Shown here: in pieces, positions 41,147 through 50,906 of the stretch
Layout of the letters: each line of letters begins with the position of its first letter
How positions within the stretch are numbered: position 1 is the first letter of the stretch
Assembly (NCBI RefSeq): GCF_000214595.1
Contig: NZ_AFIG01000001.1
Location: 1,840,382-1,904,381, forward strand
Origin: Methylophaga thalassica MP
GTDB taxonomy: Bacteria > Pseudomonadota > Gammaproteobacteria > Nitrosococcales > Methylophagaceae
Reading direction: 5' to 3'
DNA length: 64,000 nt
Translations under genes and position numbers: made by a program
The notes under the pieces: model-generated
Seen by the model: only the letters and a program-made list of their open reading frames with translations
The model's database searches: none
What the model was told of the DNA's origin: nothing

Positions 41147-41265
41147 AAACGTAAAATTAATCAGCCATCTACAGACTTTTTTATCAAATACCACCCTTAA
41201 TATTTGATAAAAACATGGGAATAACTCCCAGTGCGATGCATTGTATTACCTTAGTTTTGATCAGG

Positions 41266-41285
41266 ACAATTGTACCTTGGTACTA
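41266..41285 (-). repeat. 20-bp direct repeat upstream of the PEP-CTERM gene, copy 2
   Basis: On the minus strand TAGTACCAAGGTACAATTGT, with the palindrome GTACC-AA-GGTAC. The stretch 41070-41297 between the riboswitch and rlmD contains no gene; besides the two repeats it has an AT-rich segment with inverted TATCAAATA/TATTTGATA words (about 41190-41212). Confidence 0.6.
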
Positions 41286-41297
41286 GTTATAAAATTT

Positions 41298-42632
41298 TTA
41301 ACGTTTTTTTGTAAAAACGGCTATCGACTCAACGTGTGTTGTGTGAGGAAACATATCCATAATGCCTGCTGATTCCATAATATAGCCATGCTGATTAACC
41401 AGCTCACCGGCATCACGTGCCAATGTCGCCGGATTACAAGACACATACACCAGACGCTCAGCACCTAATGCAGCGAGTTGATGTAAAACTTCAAACGACC
41501 CACTTCTGGGCGGATCCAGCAAAATCTTATTAAAGCCTTTTTCTGCCCAAGGATAATCTTTGAGCTCGGTTTGTGTCAGATCGGCCAGTTCAAACTCAGC
41601 ATTCTTTAAGCCATTAAGCTGTGCATTATTTTTAGCGTGTTGTACCAGAGCCGCATCACCTTCGACACCAACCACTTCATTAACTCGTCTGGCTAGAGGT
41701 AAAGTGAAATTACCTAAGCCACAAAATAGGTCAAGAATGCGATCATCAGCTTGTACGTCCAGTAACTTCATGGCTCGCTGGATCATTTTTTCATTAATAC
41801 CGGCATTCACCTGAGTAAAATCGCTCGGATCAAACTGTAAGTTCAACCCTGCTTCCGGCGCATAACTGAGCTGAGCTGACTCAGGCCATAATAAGGACAC
41901 GGTATCCGGACCACCCGGTTGCTGATAAATCCATAAATTATTGCTTTAACCAAAGCTAATCAGTGCATTTTTATCCGTCTCAGATAATGCATCAAGATTG
42001 CGAAAAACTAACGCCACATGCTCATCATCCATCGCCACTTCAATCTGAGCGATACGATTATAGGCTTCAAGCCCAGCAATTAATGACGCTAAATCCGTTA
42101 AACGATGACCCACTCGAGGATCTAAGACCTCACATTGCTCTAGCATGGCAATATAAGGTGAAGACTTTTCTCTGAAACCGACCAGAACCTGTTCTTTTTT
42201 CGCGACATACTTCACGCCTAAACGTGCTTTACGACGATATCCCCATAATGGACCTGTTAAAGGTTCTAACCACTGTTCAGGGCTTAAGTTACCAAAGTGA
42301 GTGAAGTGTTCAGCCAATGTGGCTTGTTTATGAGCCAACTGTGCTTCAGGTGACATATGCATCAAACTGCAGCCACCACAAATACTAAAATGCTGACATT
42401 TTGCTGCTACGCGATCATCAGCGCCAGACAGCACCTCTACCGTACGTGCCTCATCATATTTTTTAAGAACCCGGCTATATTGAAAGTTCACTTTTTCTCC
42501 GGCTAAGGCGCCATCCACAAAAACGGTTTTACCTTCAATTCGAGCGATGCCTCTACCATCGTGTGATAACGACTCAATCTCTGCTGTAACGGGTTCTTGC
42601 GGTATTCTTTGTCTGCGGCTACGTCTTGCCAT
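41298..42632 (-). pseudogene. rlmD: rlmD, 23S rRNA m5U1939 methyltransferase gene interrupted by one in-frame stop
   Basis: The reading frame from ATG 42632 to 41298 is colinear with RlmD (about 445 codons) but has a TAA at 41946-41948. The first part (228 residues) has the TRAM domain and the Fe-S cysteines CQHFSICGGC. After the stop the same frame continues with [20 protein letters not shown] and the methyltransferase domain ([35 protein letters not shown] with the catalytic Cys). No frameshift is needed; one base change (for example CAA to TAA) explains it. Both halves look otherwise intact, so the event is recent, a sequencing error, or read through. Confidence 0.85.
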
Positions 42633-42651
42633 CTTTTATCTCTTATCTCTG

Positions 42652-42690
42652 AAAAATAAAAAGTCCAGTGACGCTTTCACGCCACTGGAC
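42652..42690 (-). terminator. Intrinsic terminator after ydbL
   Basis: On the minus strand GTCCAGTG and CACTGGAC pair around an inner CG-TGAA-CG loop, followed by TTTTTATTTTT. It separates the ydbH-ydbL unit from rlmD. Confidence 0.88.
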
Positions 42691-42717
42691 GTCATTATTA
42701 TAATCAATCTGCTGTAT

Positions 42718-43326
42718 TTATTTTTGTTTCCAGCTACCACCCTGCTGATACCACCAGCCTTTTGCTGCATTACTAATCCAGCGCTGTGCGAAGGTTTGTT
42801 GGATATCATCCTGCCATTCCGGATGACCGTTTGCTCTGGCGATTTCAGCATAGAGCGCTTTACGATCATTATTTTCGGCGGCAATCAGACTATTTAACTG
42901 GTTACGGTCTTTTAACGGTACAGACTTGGCATCACGTAGAGTAATAAAACCATCATCAGTTAACCCTATCGCACCACTATTATAGAAAGGCTTCAAACTT
43001 TCATGGCGTGTTTTCATATTCGACTGTAATGCATTGATAGCAGGTGAATTGATATTAATATCCGCACCTGCCGCTTCAGCCTGCGGTACCATCCAGTTCA
43101 ACACAGACATAGCCAGTGGCAGCCTGGAGTCTGATGTTGACGATTGTTTATCCTGCTTGTCAGGTTCAGCCGTATCTGCAGGTTGTGTTTCTGGGCCCCA
43201 CACATCTTCAATAATTCTGTCTGCTGCTTTTTCAGCCGCTGCCGCTGGGAAATAGATATTAATGGTGACACATGAAACCAACATTAATCCCGACACCGTG
43301 CCCGTTAACCACTTCATTAAATGCAT
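42718..43326 (-). CDS. YdbL-family (DUF1318) protein with lipoprotein-like N-terminus
   Basis: The start is set at ATG 43326 (MHLMKWLTGTVSG) because AAGGAGAGG lies just before it, giving 202 residues. The N-terminus ends in a lipobox-like LVSC, followed by VTINIYFPAAAAEKAADRIIEDVWG, the DUF1318 entry motif. The middle (residues ~45-80) is a low-complexity linker and the C-terminal ~100 residues are the YdbL domain (AINALQSNMKTRHESLKPFY, GAIGLTDDGFI). In enterobacteria YdbL works with YdbH and the lipoprotein YnbE in outer-membrane lipid transport. Here the lipobox suggests YnbE and YdbL functions may be joined. Confidence 0.75.
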   Translation of the reverse strand: MHLMKWLTGTVSGLMLVSCVTINIYFPAAAAEKAADRIIEDVWGPETQPADTAEPDKQDKQSSTSDSRLPLAMSVLNWMVPQAEAAGADININSPAINALQSNMKTRHESLKPFYNSGAIGLTDDGFITLRDAKSVPLKDRNQLNSLIAAENNDRKALYAEIARANGHPEWQDDIQQTFAQRWISNAAKGWWYQQGGSWKQK

Positions 43327-43336
43327 AAACCTCTCC

Positions 43337-45403
43337 TTACTCAATAATGGGTCCAGAACTATTTTGTACCGCTTTGATACGTTCTAATAAATCAGCCCAG
43401 TCCACTCTACGCGTATAGCCAATCACATCAATCCATGGTGGTAACCCGCCCCCACCTTTGACAATATAGTACCCCTGATCAGCATCTTCGATGCCAGCCA
43501 TTTCACAAACATCATTCCGTAAATGACATGACAGTCCTAAACGTTTATAAGAAAAGTCATCAAAAAAACGTAAAAAACTTCTCGAAATCATCCCTGTCGC
43601 GCCACCACCGACCTGCGTTAAATTATCCACGGCACGCTGACTGATAATGCGTTTTCCCGGATTATCTTTAGAGGTCGCCAACTTGGCATCAAACTGCACA
43701 GGTTGCCAGTTAGACAAACGCAAGTTATAGATTTCTCCAGTAACACGTCCGGTAATCTTGCCGACATCAAAGGTCTTGGTTAACAAGGCTAAATCCAAAT
43801 CGTTCATATCAATATTGGCATACAGTTGTGGTAATACACCTAAAGGATCGGTTAAACGTAAATCACGAATAACTGTTGTGCCATCAAAGACTTTGACCTG
43901 TAACGCACCATCAATGGTGAGTTTATGTGATTGATAACGCACATGAGGAATCACGCCAGATAACTTACCGTGCATTGTTGGCCAACCCAGCGCCTCGGTT
44001 AAACTTTCCATGGATATCGGTAACAATAAACCATCAAATGACCATGTTATCTGCTTATCTTCTTGCTGCTGCAAACTCAATTGGTTAATTTGCAGTTCAC
44101 CATCCAAAACAGGAATGCTGGTTTCCTCGACTAATTTAAAGCCATTTTTAACGGTTTGTGCATGCAACTGACCCGCACCAATATCAATGGCATAAAGCTT
44201 GGCTTGCTGCCAGGATAAATGACCATCCAAAGGGGTTTGTTTATTGGTCCAGACCAGCTCGCCATTTAAATTCTCAGCATTGTAGCGTTGCTGGCTATCC
44301 GTAACATTTACCTTATCCAGTGTAGCTGTGAGCTGATACTGCTTATCAGACCAACTGAGCGATGATGAGACCTGACCTGATACCTGTAAATTGGCAGCCG
44401 CGGTACCCACCATAAAAGGTTTTACCCATGTTGGATAAAATGACGATAGCGTGCTTATGGTGACATCCGCTTCCACTTTCGTCGGCACGTTATCCGTGAC
44501 CTCAGCGAGAGCCTCTAAGCTGAACTCTTCTGACTGACTTAACTTAATATCCGCCAAAGTCCAGTGATTTGTCTGGGTTTCAAATTTGCCTTGTACACTC
44601 AGTGTGATAGGAGAAACCGATAAATCAACAAACACGGGATCGCTGTAGGCCTGACCAGCAGTCAACGAAGATGAAACAACAAAGTCCCAAGTATCATCCG
44701 AATTATCTAAGGACACTTCTCCCTGCATCGCGATATTTTCAGCCACCTGGCTTGCTGTCGCATTACTAAAACCCAAGTCAGTGAATTGCCATTTTGCGAT
44801 GCCAGACACAATTCCCAGTGTGTTTCCATCAAGGCGTGCTTGAACAGATACTTGCCCTTGTGGCTGCCAGTCATTGACAGCATCAAGGTAATGTTTATCC
44901 AGGAATTGGGGTAGCCATTTCTGTAATGCTGATAACGAGATATTCTGAGCATCAATATCCGCATCCCAATGCTGCTCAGCAAGGTTAACAGCAAGATTTA
45001 TCGTACCACCATCTAATTTCAGATTTTGTAGCTGCAGATCATAGTGTTCGTCTTCTGTATTAGCATCAATACTAAATTGAACGCGTTGCTGGCCTAACTC
45101 AGCTTGAAAAAACTGTAAGGTGCCTGACTGACAGGAAAAGCCCTCTGTTAGCCAGGCCGCGTTAGCACACTCAAATGTGACATTGTGTAATTGATTCAGC
45201 GGGGCCGGTAAAGTGATTTGGGCAGCCTGCCCTGAAAGTTTCAGGCCTTCAGAGGTGAACCGGACAGCGGTTTTCAGATCTTTTGCATCAAATTTTTCTG
45301 CCCAGCTATGATCAATATTAATTTGAATCGTATTAATGGCCAATACAGGCAATGACCATATACATAGCCACAGGAATACTGACTTTAGCGTCAGATATTT
45401 CAT
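43337..45403 (-). CDS. ydbH: YdbH-family AsmA-like envelope protein
   Basis: The 688-residue protein has an N-terminal membrane anchor or signal (FLWLCIWSLPVLAINTI) and a long series of beta-strand repeats typical of bridge-like AsmA proteins. The C-terminal YdbH signature is clear: RITGRVTGEIYNLRLSNW-type text, then SRSFLRFFDDFSYKRLGLSC and YYIVKGGGGLPPWIDVIGYTRRVDW. Such proteins span the periplasm and are thought to move phospholipids between membranes, together with TamB and YhdP. It lies 10 bp before ydbL and 2 bp after cysM. Confidence 0.82.
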   Translation of the reverse strand: MKYLTLKSVFLWLCIWSLPVLAINTIQINIDHSWAEKFDAKDLKTAVRFTSEGLKLSGQAAQITLPAPLNQLHNVTFECANAAWLTEGFSCQSGTLQFFQAELGQQRVQFSIDANTEDEHYDLQLQNLKLDGGTINLAVNLAEQHWDADIDAQNISLSALQKWLPQFLDKHYLDAVNDWQPQGQVSVQARLDGNTLGIVSGIAKWQFTDLGFSNATASQVAENIAMQGEVSLDNSDDTWDFVVSSSLTAGQAYSDPVFVDLSVSPITLSVQGKFETQTNHWTLADIKLSQSEEFSLEALAEVTDNVPTKVEADVTISTLSSFYPTWVKPFMVGTAAANLQVSGQVSSSLSWSDKQYQLTATLDKVNVTDSQQRYNAENLNGELVWTNKQTPLDGHLSWQQAKLYAIDIGAGQLHAQTVKNGFKLVEETSIPVLDGELQINQLSLQQQEDKQITWSFDGLLLPISMESLTEALGWPTMHGKLSGVIPHVRYQSHKLTIDGALQVKVFDGTTVIRDLRLTDPLGVLPQLYANIDMNDLDLALLTKTFDVGKITGRVTGEIYNLRLSNWQPVQFDAKLATSKDNPGKRIISQRAVDNLTQVGGGATGMISRSFLRFFDDFSYKRLGLSCHLRNDVCEMAGIEDADQGYYIVKGGGGLPPWIDVIGYTRRVDWADLLERIKAVQNSSGPIIE

Positions 45404-45405
45404 TA

Positions 45406-46293
45406 TCAGGCAGGGAAAACGCCTGTTGAGATATAACGGTCGCCGCGATCACAGACAATGCTGACAATCACAGCATTTTCTACCTGCTCAGAGACTTTCA
45501 TGGCAGCAGCTAATGCTCCACCTGATGATACACCAGCAAAAATTCCCTCTTCAGCCGCCAGACGACGCATCATGGTTTCAGCTTCATCTTGCGTGACATC
45601 TAATGTCATATCAATACGTTCTGGTTCAAAAATCTCAGGTAAATAAGCCTGAGGCCAACGACGAATACCGGGAATATTAGCGCCCTCAGCGGGCTGCACG
45701 CCAACCACCTGAATCGCTGGATTTTGCTCTTTTAAATATCGCGATGTGCCCATGATGGTACCCGTGGTTCCCATTGAACTAACAAAGTGGGTAATTTCAC
45801 CATGTGTATCAGCCCAGATTTCTGGACCCGTTGTTTCATAATGGGCCAGCGGATTATCAAAGTTACCAAACTGATTTAGCACCTTGCCTTTGCCTTCTTT
45901 TTGCATCTGTAGCGCTAAATCTCTGGCGGATTCCATCCCATCGGTCAGAATCAGTTCAGCACCATAGGCTTTCATGGAAGCACGACGCTCAGCACTACTA
46001 TTTTCCGGCATAATCAGAATCATCCGGTAACCCAAAATGGCCGTGACCATCGCTAATGCAATACCGGTATTACCGCTGGTTGCTTCAATTAAAGTATCAC
46101 CCGGCGTGATATCACCACGGAGCTGAGCTTGCTGAATCATACTGACCACAGGTCGGTCTTTGACTGAACCGGCGGGATTATTGCCTTCCAGCTTGACCAG
46201 AATAGTATTGCTGGTATGACCAGGAATACGTTGTAATCTGACTAAAGGTGTGTGGCCGATAAAGGCTTCAATGGTCGGGTAAGATTTCATCAA
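45406..46293 (-). CDS. cysM: Cysteine synthase B
   Basis: The 295-residue PLP enzyme has EGNNPAGSVKDRP with the PLP lysine, the substrate loop EATSGNTGIALA, GTTGTIMGTSRYLKE and FAGVSSGGALAAA. The NPAGSVKDRP form is typical of CysM, which can also use thiosulfate. It makes cysteine (or S-sulfocysteine) from O-acetylserine. Its ATG overlaps the acpS stop by 4 bp. Confidence 0.93.
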   Translation of the reverse strand: MMKSYPTIEAFIGHTPLVRLQRIPGHTSNTILVKLEGNNPAGSVKDRPVVSMIQQAQLRGDITPGDTLIEATSGNTGIALAMVTAILGYRMILIMPENSSAERRASMKAYGAELILTDGMESARDLALQMQKEGKGKVLNQFGNFDNPLAHYETTGPEIWADTHGEITHFVSSMGTTGTIMGTSRYLKEQNPAIQVVGVQPAEGANIPGIRRWPQAYLPEIFEPERIDMTLDVTQDEAETMMRRLAAEEGIFAGVSSGGALAAAMKVSEQVENAVIVSIVCDRGDRYISTGVFPA

Positions 46294-46673
46294 TTGGATT
46301 CCATTAAAACGACATAAGCAATCGCGTATTCATGATCATCACTCAGGCTTAACATGGCCTTATCAATATGCATTTTCTGTTTCAGCTCAAGTCCTACTCT
46401 CTCAAACTGTAATTCTGGTTTGCCAAGGGGGTCATTTCTAACACTGATATGACGTAGACTCAAACCATCCCGAAAACCTGTTCCCATAGCTTTAGCTGCC
46501 GCTTCTTTTGCTGCAAAACGTTTCGCTAAAAAATTAGCTGGTTTGAGCTGTAATTTGAACTCACTGAACTCAGCATCACTGAGTATTCTCTCAGCAAATT
46601 TATCACCATGTTTATCGAGTAAGGCCTGCATTCGGGGAATATGAACCAGATCCGTACCAATGCCGATAATCAT
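46290..46673 (-). CDS. acpS: Holo-[acyl-carrier-protein] synthase
   Basis: The 127-residue protein begins [16 protein letters not shown] and has the family motif [19 protein letters not shown] with the Mg-binding Asp8 and Glu residues. It moves 4'-phosphopantetheine from CoA to the acyl-carrier protein. It overlaps pdxJ by 4 bp, the usual pdxJ-acpS order in gammaproteobacteria. Confidence 0.96.
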   Translation of the reverse strand: MIIGIGTDLVHIPRMQALLDKHGDKFAERILSDAEFSEFKLQLKPANFLAKRFAAKEAAAKAMGTGFRDGLSLRHISVRNDPLGKPELQFERVGLELKQKMHIDKAMLSLSDDHEYAIAYVVLMESN

Positions 46674-47401
46674 CTGCGGCGTGCATCCTGCATCAATTGT
46701 TTCATCTCACGCACGGCTGCCTGAAACCCAGTAAAAACTGAGCGAGCTACGATAGCATGACCGATGTTTAATTCCACCAGTTCAGGTATTGCCGCGATTT
46801 TCTGTGTATTGTGGTAATGCAGACCATGTCCGGCATTCACCTGTAATCCTCTTTCATGGGCTTGCTTTGCCGCTTGTGCAATAATCGCCAGCTCATGCTC
46901 GGCTTCTGCATCCGTTTCTGCATCAGCATAACGGCCTGTATGTAATTCCACCACAGGCACACCACAGGCAACAGCGGCGTCGATTTGAGCCAGATCAGGA
47001 TCAATAAATAACGAAACACGCACATTTGCCTCTGCCAGACGCTGACAAGCCTGCTGCATGCGAGATAATTGCCCCGCTACATCCAGCCCACCCTCGGTAG
47101 TCAGTTCTTCACGTTTTTCGGGTACCAGACAGCAATCTGCCGGACGATATTTTTCAGCCATCGCCAGCATCTCTTCCGTTACCGCCATTTCCAGATTCAT
47201 TTTTGTCTGCAGAATATCGCTTAACATCGCCACATCGCGTTCCTGAATATGTCGACGATCTTCACGTAAGTGCAAAGTAATACTGTCAGCCCCTGCTTGT
47301 TCCGCTTCAATCGCCGCCTGAATAGGATCTGGATAGCGCGTACCACGGGCCTGACGTAATGTGGCGATATGATCGATGTTGACACCTAGATAAATAGACA
47401 T
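46670..47401 (-). CDS. pdxJ: Pyridoxine 5'-phosphate synthase
   Basis: The 243-residue TIM-barrel protein begins [23 protein letters not shown] and has [38 protein letters not shown] and [11 protein letters not shown]. It condenses 1-deoxyxylulose-5-phosphate with 3-amino-1-hydroxyacetone phosphate to pyridoxine phosphate. Coupled to acpS; 12 bp after recO. Confidence 0.97.
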   Translation of the reverse strand: MSIYLGVNIDHIATLRQARGTRYPDPIQAAIEAEQAGADSITLHLREDRRHIQERDVAMLSDILQTKMNLEMAVTEEMLAMAEKYRPADCCLVPEKREELTTEGGLDVAGQLSRMQQACQRLAEANVRVSLFIDPDLAQIDAAVACGVPVVELHTGRYADAETDAEAEHELAIIAQAAKQAHERGLQVNAGHGLHYHNTQKIAAIPELVELNIGHAIVARSVFTGFQAAVREMKQLMQDARRR

Positions 47402-47413
47402 GAATCTCCAAAC

Positions 47414-48127
47414 TCAGCTTGTTTTTGTATTAAATTGATTAAGGCCAGCAAATAACTGACGGCTATGTAAAGGCCGGCCGCCCAGATAATAATTTATCAC
47501 TGACCGCATCATATGTTTGATTTCTTTCAGGCTAAGCTCGTCAAACCCGGCTTCTTGTTCGAGGTGACGCAGACTTCGTCCTGATACCGTATTTTGCAGA
47601 CGCTGACCGAATACACGTCGAGGACCGCTGTCAGGGTGGTAGATATAAATACCATCCTCTTCAATCGCTTCTCCCGACTCGGCATCCACCGTTAAGGCCA
47701 AGCCATAACCCAGATGACTCAGTAAGGCTTTTTCAAATAAACGCAGTGTAATCTGCTCATTATTCTTTTGCTGGAGCGAGGAGAGAGCCTGGCGATAGGC
47801 ATCAAAAATGTCTGGCTCTGCTTCATGAACAGGGAGTAATTTCACCAATAATTCATTCATATAAAGCCCGCACAAACTGGCATTTCCGAGCAAACGATAA
47901 CCGGGCTCATCTTTTTCTATCTGACTTAAGGTCACTAAGTCACCCCGGCCATACCAGCTTAACCATACTGGCTGGAATATCTGTATCGGTGATGACCGTT
48001 TTTTTGTCTGCCTGAGCCCCCGGGCCACCAGACTTACACGACCATGATCACGCGTTAACACATCGACCAGTGAACTGGTTTCCCGATACGGTCTGTGATG
48101 TAGGATAAAGGCTGATGTCAGCTCCAC
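47414..48127 (-). CDS. recO: DNA repair protein RecO
   Basis: The 237-residue protein has the N-terminal OB fold (AFILHHRPYRETSSLVDVLTRDHGRVSLVARGLRQTKKR) and a helical C-terminal domain (GFDELSLKEIKHMMRSVINYYLGGRPLHSRQLF). It loads RecA on SSB-coated DNA with RecR. The zinc cysteines found in some RecO are absent, as in enterobacterial RecO. It follows era by 9 bp. Confidence 0.93.
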   Translation of the reverse strand: MELTSAFILHHRPYRETSSLVDVLTRDHGRVSLVARGLRQTKKRSSPIQIFQPVWLSWYGRGDLVTLSQIEKDEPGYRLLGNASLCGLYMNELLVKLLPVHEAEPDIFDAYRQALSSLQQKNNEQITLRLFEKALLSHLGYGLALTVDAESGEAIEEDGIYIYHPDSGPRRVFGQRLQNTVSGRSLRHLEQEAGFDELSLKEIKHMMRSVINYYLGGRPLHSRQLFAGLNQFNTKTS

Positions 48128-48136
48128 AAGCGACCA

Positions 48137-49042
48137 CTACAAATCGTCGTTATAACCCAGATTTCTTAACATACGTTCGTTGTCAGACCAGCCTTCACGC
48201 ACCTTAACCCAGATTTGTAAAAAGACTTTACAGCCGAATAACTGTTCCATTTCCAGTCGTGCGTCTTGGCCTATAAGTTTGAGCTGTTCACCCTTTTTAC
48301 CAATCACGATGGATTTCTGACCGCTACGCTCAACATAAACAACAGCGCCGATCCGGTACATGCCTTCTTCTTCCTCAAACTGCTCAATTTCTACAGTGAG
48401 TGAGTAAGGCAGTTCCTGCCCAAGATAACGGAATAATTTTTCACGAACGATTTCACCGGCCAGAAATCGAGAACTGCGATCGGTTAACTGATCTTCATCA
48501 AAGATCATCTCGCCTTCCGGCATTAACTTGGCTATTTCCTGTTCCAGTACGTCGGTATTCATGCCTTTTCGTGCAGAAATAGGCACAACCGCAGCAAAAT
48601 CATACTGTGGTGCAAGCTCTTGTATTTGTGGTAATAAATCAGATTTATCTGATAATTTATCTGCTTTATTTAACACTAAAATAACCGGCGAACGCGCATC
48701 TTGTTGAATGCGTTTTAAAACTCGCTGATCATCTTCTGTCCACTTCAGACCTTCCACCACAAACAACACCACATCCACATCATCAATCGAGGCAGCCGCA
48801 GCACGATTCATATAACGGTTCATCGCTTTTTTGCCATCACTGTGCATACCGGGTGTATCCACATAGATGAACTGCCCCTCATCGGTGGTTTTAATGCCCA
48901 GAATACGATGGCGAGTAGTTTGTGGCCGACGTGAAGTAATACACAGTTTTTGGCCAAGAATACGATTAATTAATGTCGATTTGCCGACATTAGGACGACC
49001 GATAATAGCGATATAACCGGAACGAAATGGTGTTGAGTTCAT
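48137..49042 (-). CDS. era: GTPase Era
   Basis: The 301-residue protein has a GTPase domain (G1 GRPNVGKSTLIN, G3 DTPGMH, G4 NKADK) and a C-terminal KH domain (VVYVERSGQKSIVIGKKGEQLKLIGQDARLEME). It binds 16S rRNA near its 3' end and helps 30S maturation. It overlaps rnc by 4 bp, the classic rnc-era pair. Confidence 0.97.
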   Translation of the reverse strand: MNSTPFRSGYIAIIGRPNVGKSTLINRILGQKLCITSRRPQTTRHRILGIKTTDEGQFIYVDTPGMHSDGKKAMNRYMNRAAAASIDDVDVVLFVVEGLKWTEDDQRVLKRIQQDARSPVILVLNKADKLSDKSDLLPQIQELAPQYDFAAVVPISARKGMNTDVLEQEIAKLMPEGEMIFDEDQLTDRSSRFLAGEIVREKLFRYLGQELPYSLTVEIEQFEEEEGMYRIGAVVYVERSGQKSIVIGKKGEQLKLIGQDARLEMEQLFGCKVFLQIWVKVREGWSDNERMLRNLGYNDDL

Positions 49043-49722
49043 TGTTTACCTTCAATTAAAGTTAAGGCACGTTCAGCGGCTTTCTTTTCAGCTTTTCGGT
49101 GACTGCTACCTTGAGCAACCACCACCTTATCCAGCAAGGTAATCTGACAGGAAGCTTCAAATACCGGTTGTTTTTTATCGGTTTTTAATTCTTTCACGCT
49201 ATACAAAGGCAGGGGCTGCTTACGGCTCTGTAATAATTCTTGTAAGCGTGTTTTGGGATCTTTGACCGTTTCTGTGACATCGATCGCATCTAATCTTTCA
49301 GCAAATAATCTTAAAATAAGATCTTTAACCGGGGTCAGGCCACTATCCAGATAAAGTGCGCCCAGGATAGCTTCGACAGCATCAGCCAGAATAGACTCAC
49401 GCCGGAATCCACCGCTCTTTAACTCGCCGGGCCCCAGTATCAACACATCACCTAACTTTAGCTCTCGGCCAAGTTCAGCGAGTGTTTCACCTTTCACTAA
49501 AGACGCTCTTAACCGGCTTAACTTTCCTTCCTTAACCTGAGGAAACCGGTTAAATAACTCTTCAGCTATCACAAAGCTCAGGATAGCATCACCCAAGTAT
49601 TCCAGACGTTCGTTATTTTTTGGATCTGCGCTACGGTGCGTTAATGCCTGTTGTAAGAAGGCGATATCTTTAAATTCTACTTTTAACTGTTTGCACAGGG
49701 CTTTTTGCCGCTGGGTTATCAT
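49039..49722 (-). CDS. rnc: Ribonuclease III
   Basis: The 227-residue protein has the RNase III signature NERLEYLGDAILSFVIAEELF with catalytic acidic residues, ADAVEAILGALYLDSG with the second metal ligand, and a C-terminal dsRNA-binding domain (DPKTRLQELLQSRKQPLPLYSV, GSSHRKAEKKAAERAL). It cuts double-stranded RNA in rRNA processing. It lies between the DUF4845 gene and era. Confidence 0.97.
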   Translation of the reverse strand: MITQRQKALCKQLKVEFKDIAFLQQALTHRSADPKNNERLEYLGDAILSFVIAEELFNRFPQVKEGKLSRLRASLVKGETLAELGRELKLGDVLILGPGELKSGGFRRESILADAVEAILGALYLDSGLTPVKDLILRLFAERLDAIDVTETVKDPKTRLQELLQSRKQPLPLYSVKELKTDKKQPVFEASCQITLLDKVVVAQGSSHRKAEKKAAERALTLIEGKQ

Positions 49723-50099
49723 TATAGCTGTGGCTCTACATCAATTTCTTTGTGGAAATGTCCCACAAGATCAATCTGGGCAAAAAACGGTTTTCTGACT
49801 TCATAATCAATGACAATCTTGGTCACATATGCCGTATTCTTACCACGAAATACTTCAACATCATCACGCTTTACACTGCTGATATAGCCAATATTAAAAC
49901 GCTTGGAAAGCAAGGTTTGCACTTCATTTTTGGATAAGTTGTTATTACGCAGTTCGGTTTTCATATCTTCCATAATCTGAACCACACCATAATATTCCTG
50001 ATACATCGGCACCAAACGAATCGCTAATGTGACAAAGAAAGCGATCAAGGCCATGACAATGACCCAGCCAATTAATGTCATACCACGCTGGTGTTTCAT
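49722..50099 (-). CDS. DUF4845-family membrane-anchored protein
   Basis: The start is ATG 50099 (MKHQRGMTLIGWVIVMALIAFF), preceded by AAGGAG at proper spacing, giving 125 residues. The N-terminus looks pilin-like, with one membrane helix; the periplasmic part has the DUF4845 pattern. The family is regularly found between lepB and rnc in gammaproteobacteria, as here; its function is unknown. It is joined to rnc by a TAATG overlap. Confidence 0.85.
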   Translation of the reverse strand: MKHQRGMTLIGWVIVMALIAFFVTLAIRLVPMYQEYYGVVQIMEDMKTELRNNNLSKNEVQTLLSKRFNIGYISSVKRDDVEVFRGKNTAYVTKIVIDYEVRKPFFAQIDLVGHFHKEIDVEPQL

Positions 50100-50109
50100 C
50101 ACAATCTCC

Positions 50110-50886
50110 TTATTCAATGGACTTACCTAAACGATTCCAGACAATTCCGCCTTCATTCCAGTCCCAACTCATCCAGACAAGGAACGCTTTACCAACAAGG
50201 TTTTCTTCAGGGACAGTGCCCCAATAACGACTATCGTTGCTGTTATCACGGTTATCACCCATTACAAAATAGTGTCCTTCAGGTACTACCGTTTCGCCTT
50301 CCACCCGTTTAATGCCAGGTTCAACCAGTATTAAATGGTTATGTTCACCTAATTGCTCAGCGCGTAATTCTGAACCAGGCGCAGCAATATTGATCATGCT
50401 TTCCGGCTTTTCGCGCGGATCTTGTGCAACAGGTTTACCATTAATATAAATCGTTTTATTGAAATAACCGACTTTGTCGCCAGGCAGCCCTACAACACGT
50501 TTGATGTAATCAATATCCGGATCGTCTTTATGTTTTTTCACCGGATAACGAAACACCACGACATCTCCACGTTGTGGCTCACCTGTATCGAAAATTTTTG
50601 TATTAAGAACGGGTAAACGAATGCCATATGAGAATTTATTCACCAGAATGAAATCACCAATGTGCAAGGTTGGCACCATCGATGATGAGGGAATTCGGAA
50701 AGGTTCAGCAATAAATGAACGAATCACCAGCACCAGGAGAATAATCGGAAAAAATGAACGTGCGTATTCCACCACCACAGGTTCTTTTGCATCATTATCA
50801 CGACGTGGGGCCCAGAACAGCTTGTCGATTAACCAAATCAAGCCAGTAATGGCTACCAGTAAAACCATGATTGCGGGAAAACTCAC
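50110..50886 (-). CDS. lepB: Signal peptidase I
   Basis: The 258-residue protein has N-terminal membrane segments (PAIMVLLVAITGLIWLI and FFPIILLVLVIRSFIAEPF), catalytic Ser in IPSSSMVPTLHIGDF, catalytic Lys in DYIKRVVGLPGDKV and the GDNRDNSNDSRYWG box. It cuts signal peptides on the periplasmic side, including those of the secreted proteins noted here. It follows lepA by 20 bp. Confidence 0.97.
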   Translation of the reverse strand: MSFPAIMVLLVAITGLIWLIDKLFWAPRRDNDAKEPVVVEYARSFFPIILLVLVIRSFIAEPFRIPSSSMVPTLHIGDFILVNKFSYGIRLPVLNTKIFDTGEPQRGDVVVFRYPVKKHKDDPDIDYIKRVVGLPGDKVGYFNKTIYINGKPVAQDPREKPESMINIAAPGSELRAEQLGEHNHLILVEPGIKRVEGETVVPEGHYFVMGDNRDNSNDSRYWGTVPEENLVGKAFLVWMSWDWNEGGIVWNRLGKSIE

Positions 50887-50906
50887 TGTTTAACGCTCCT
50901 ACCTTT

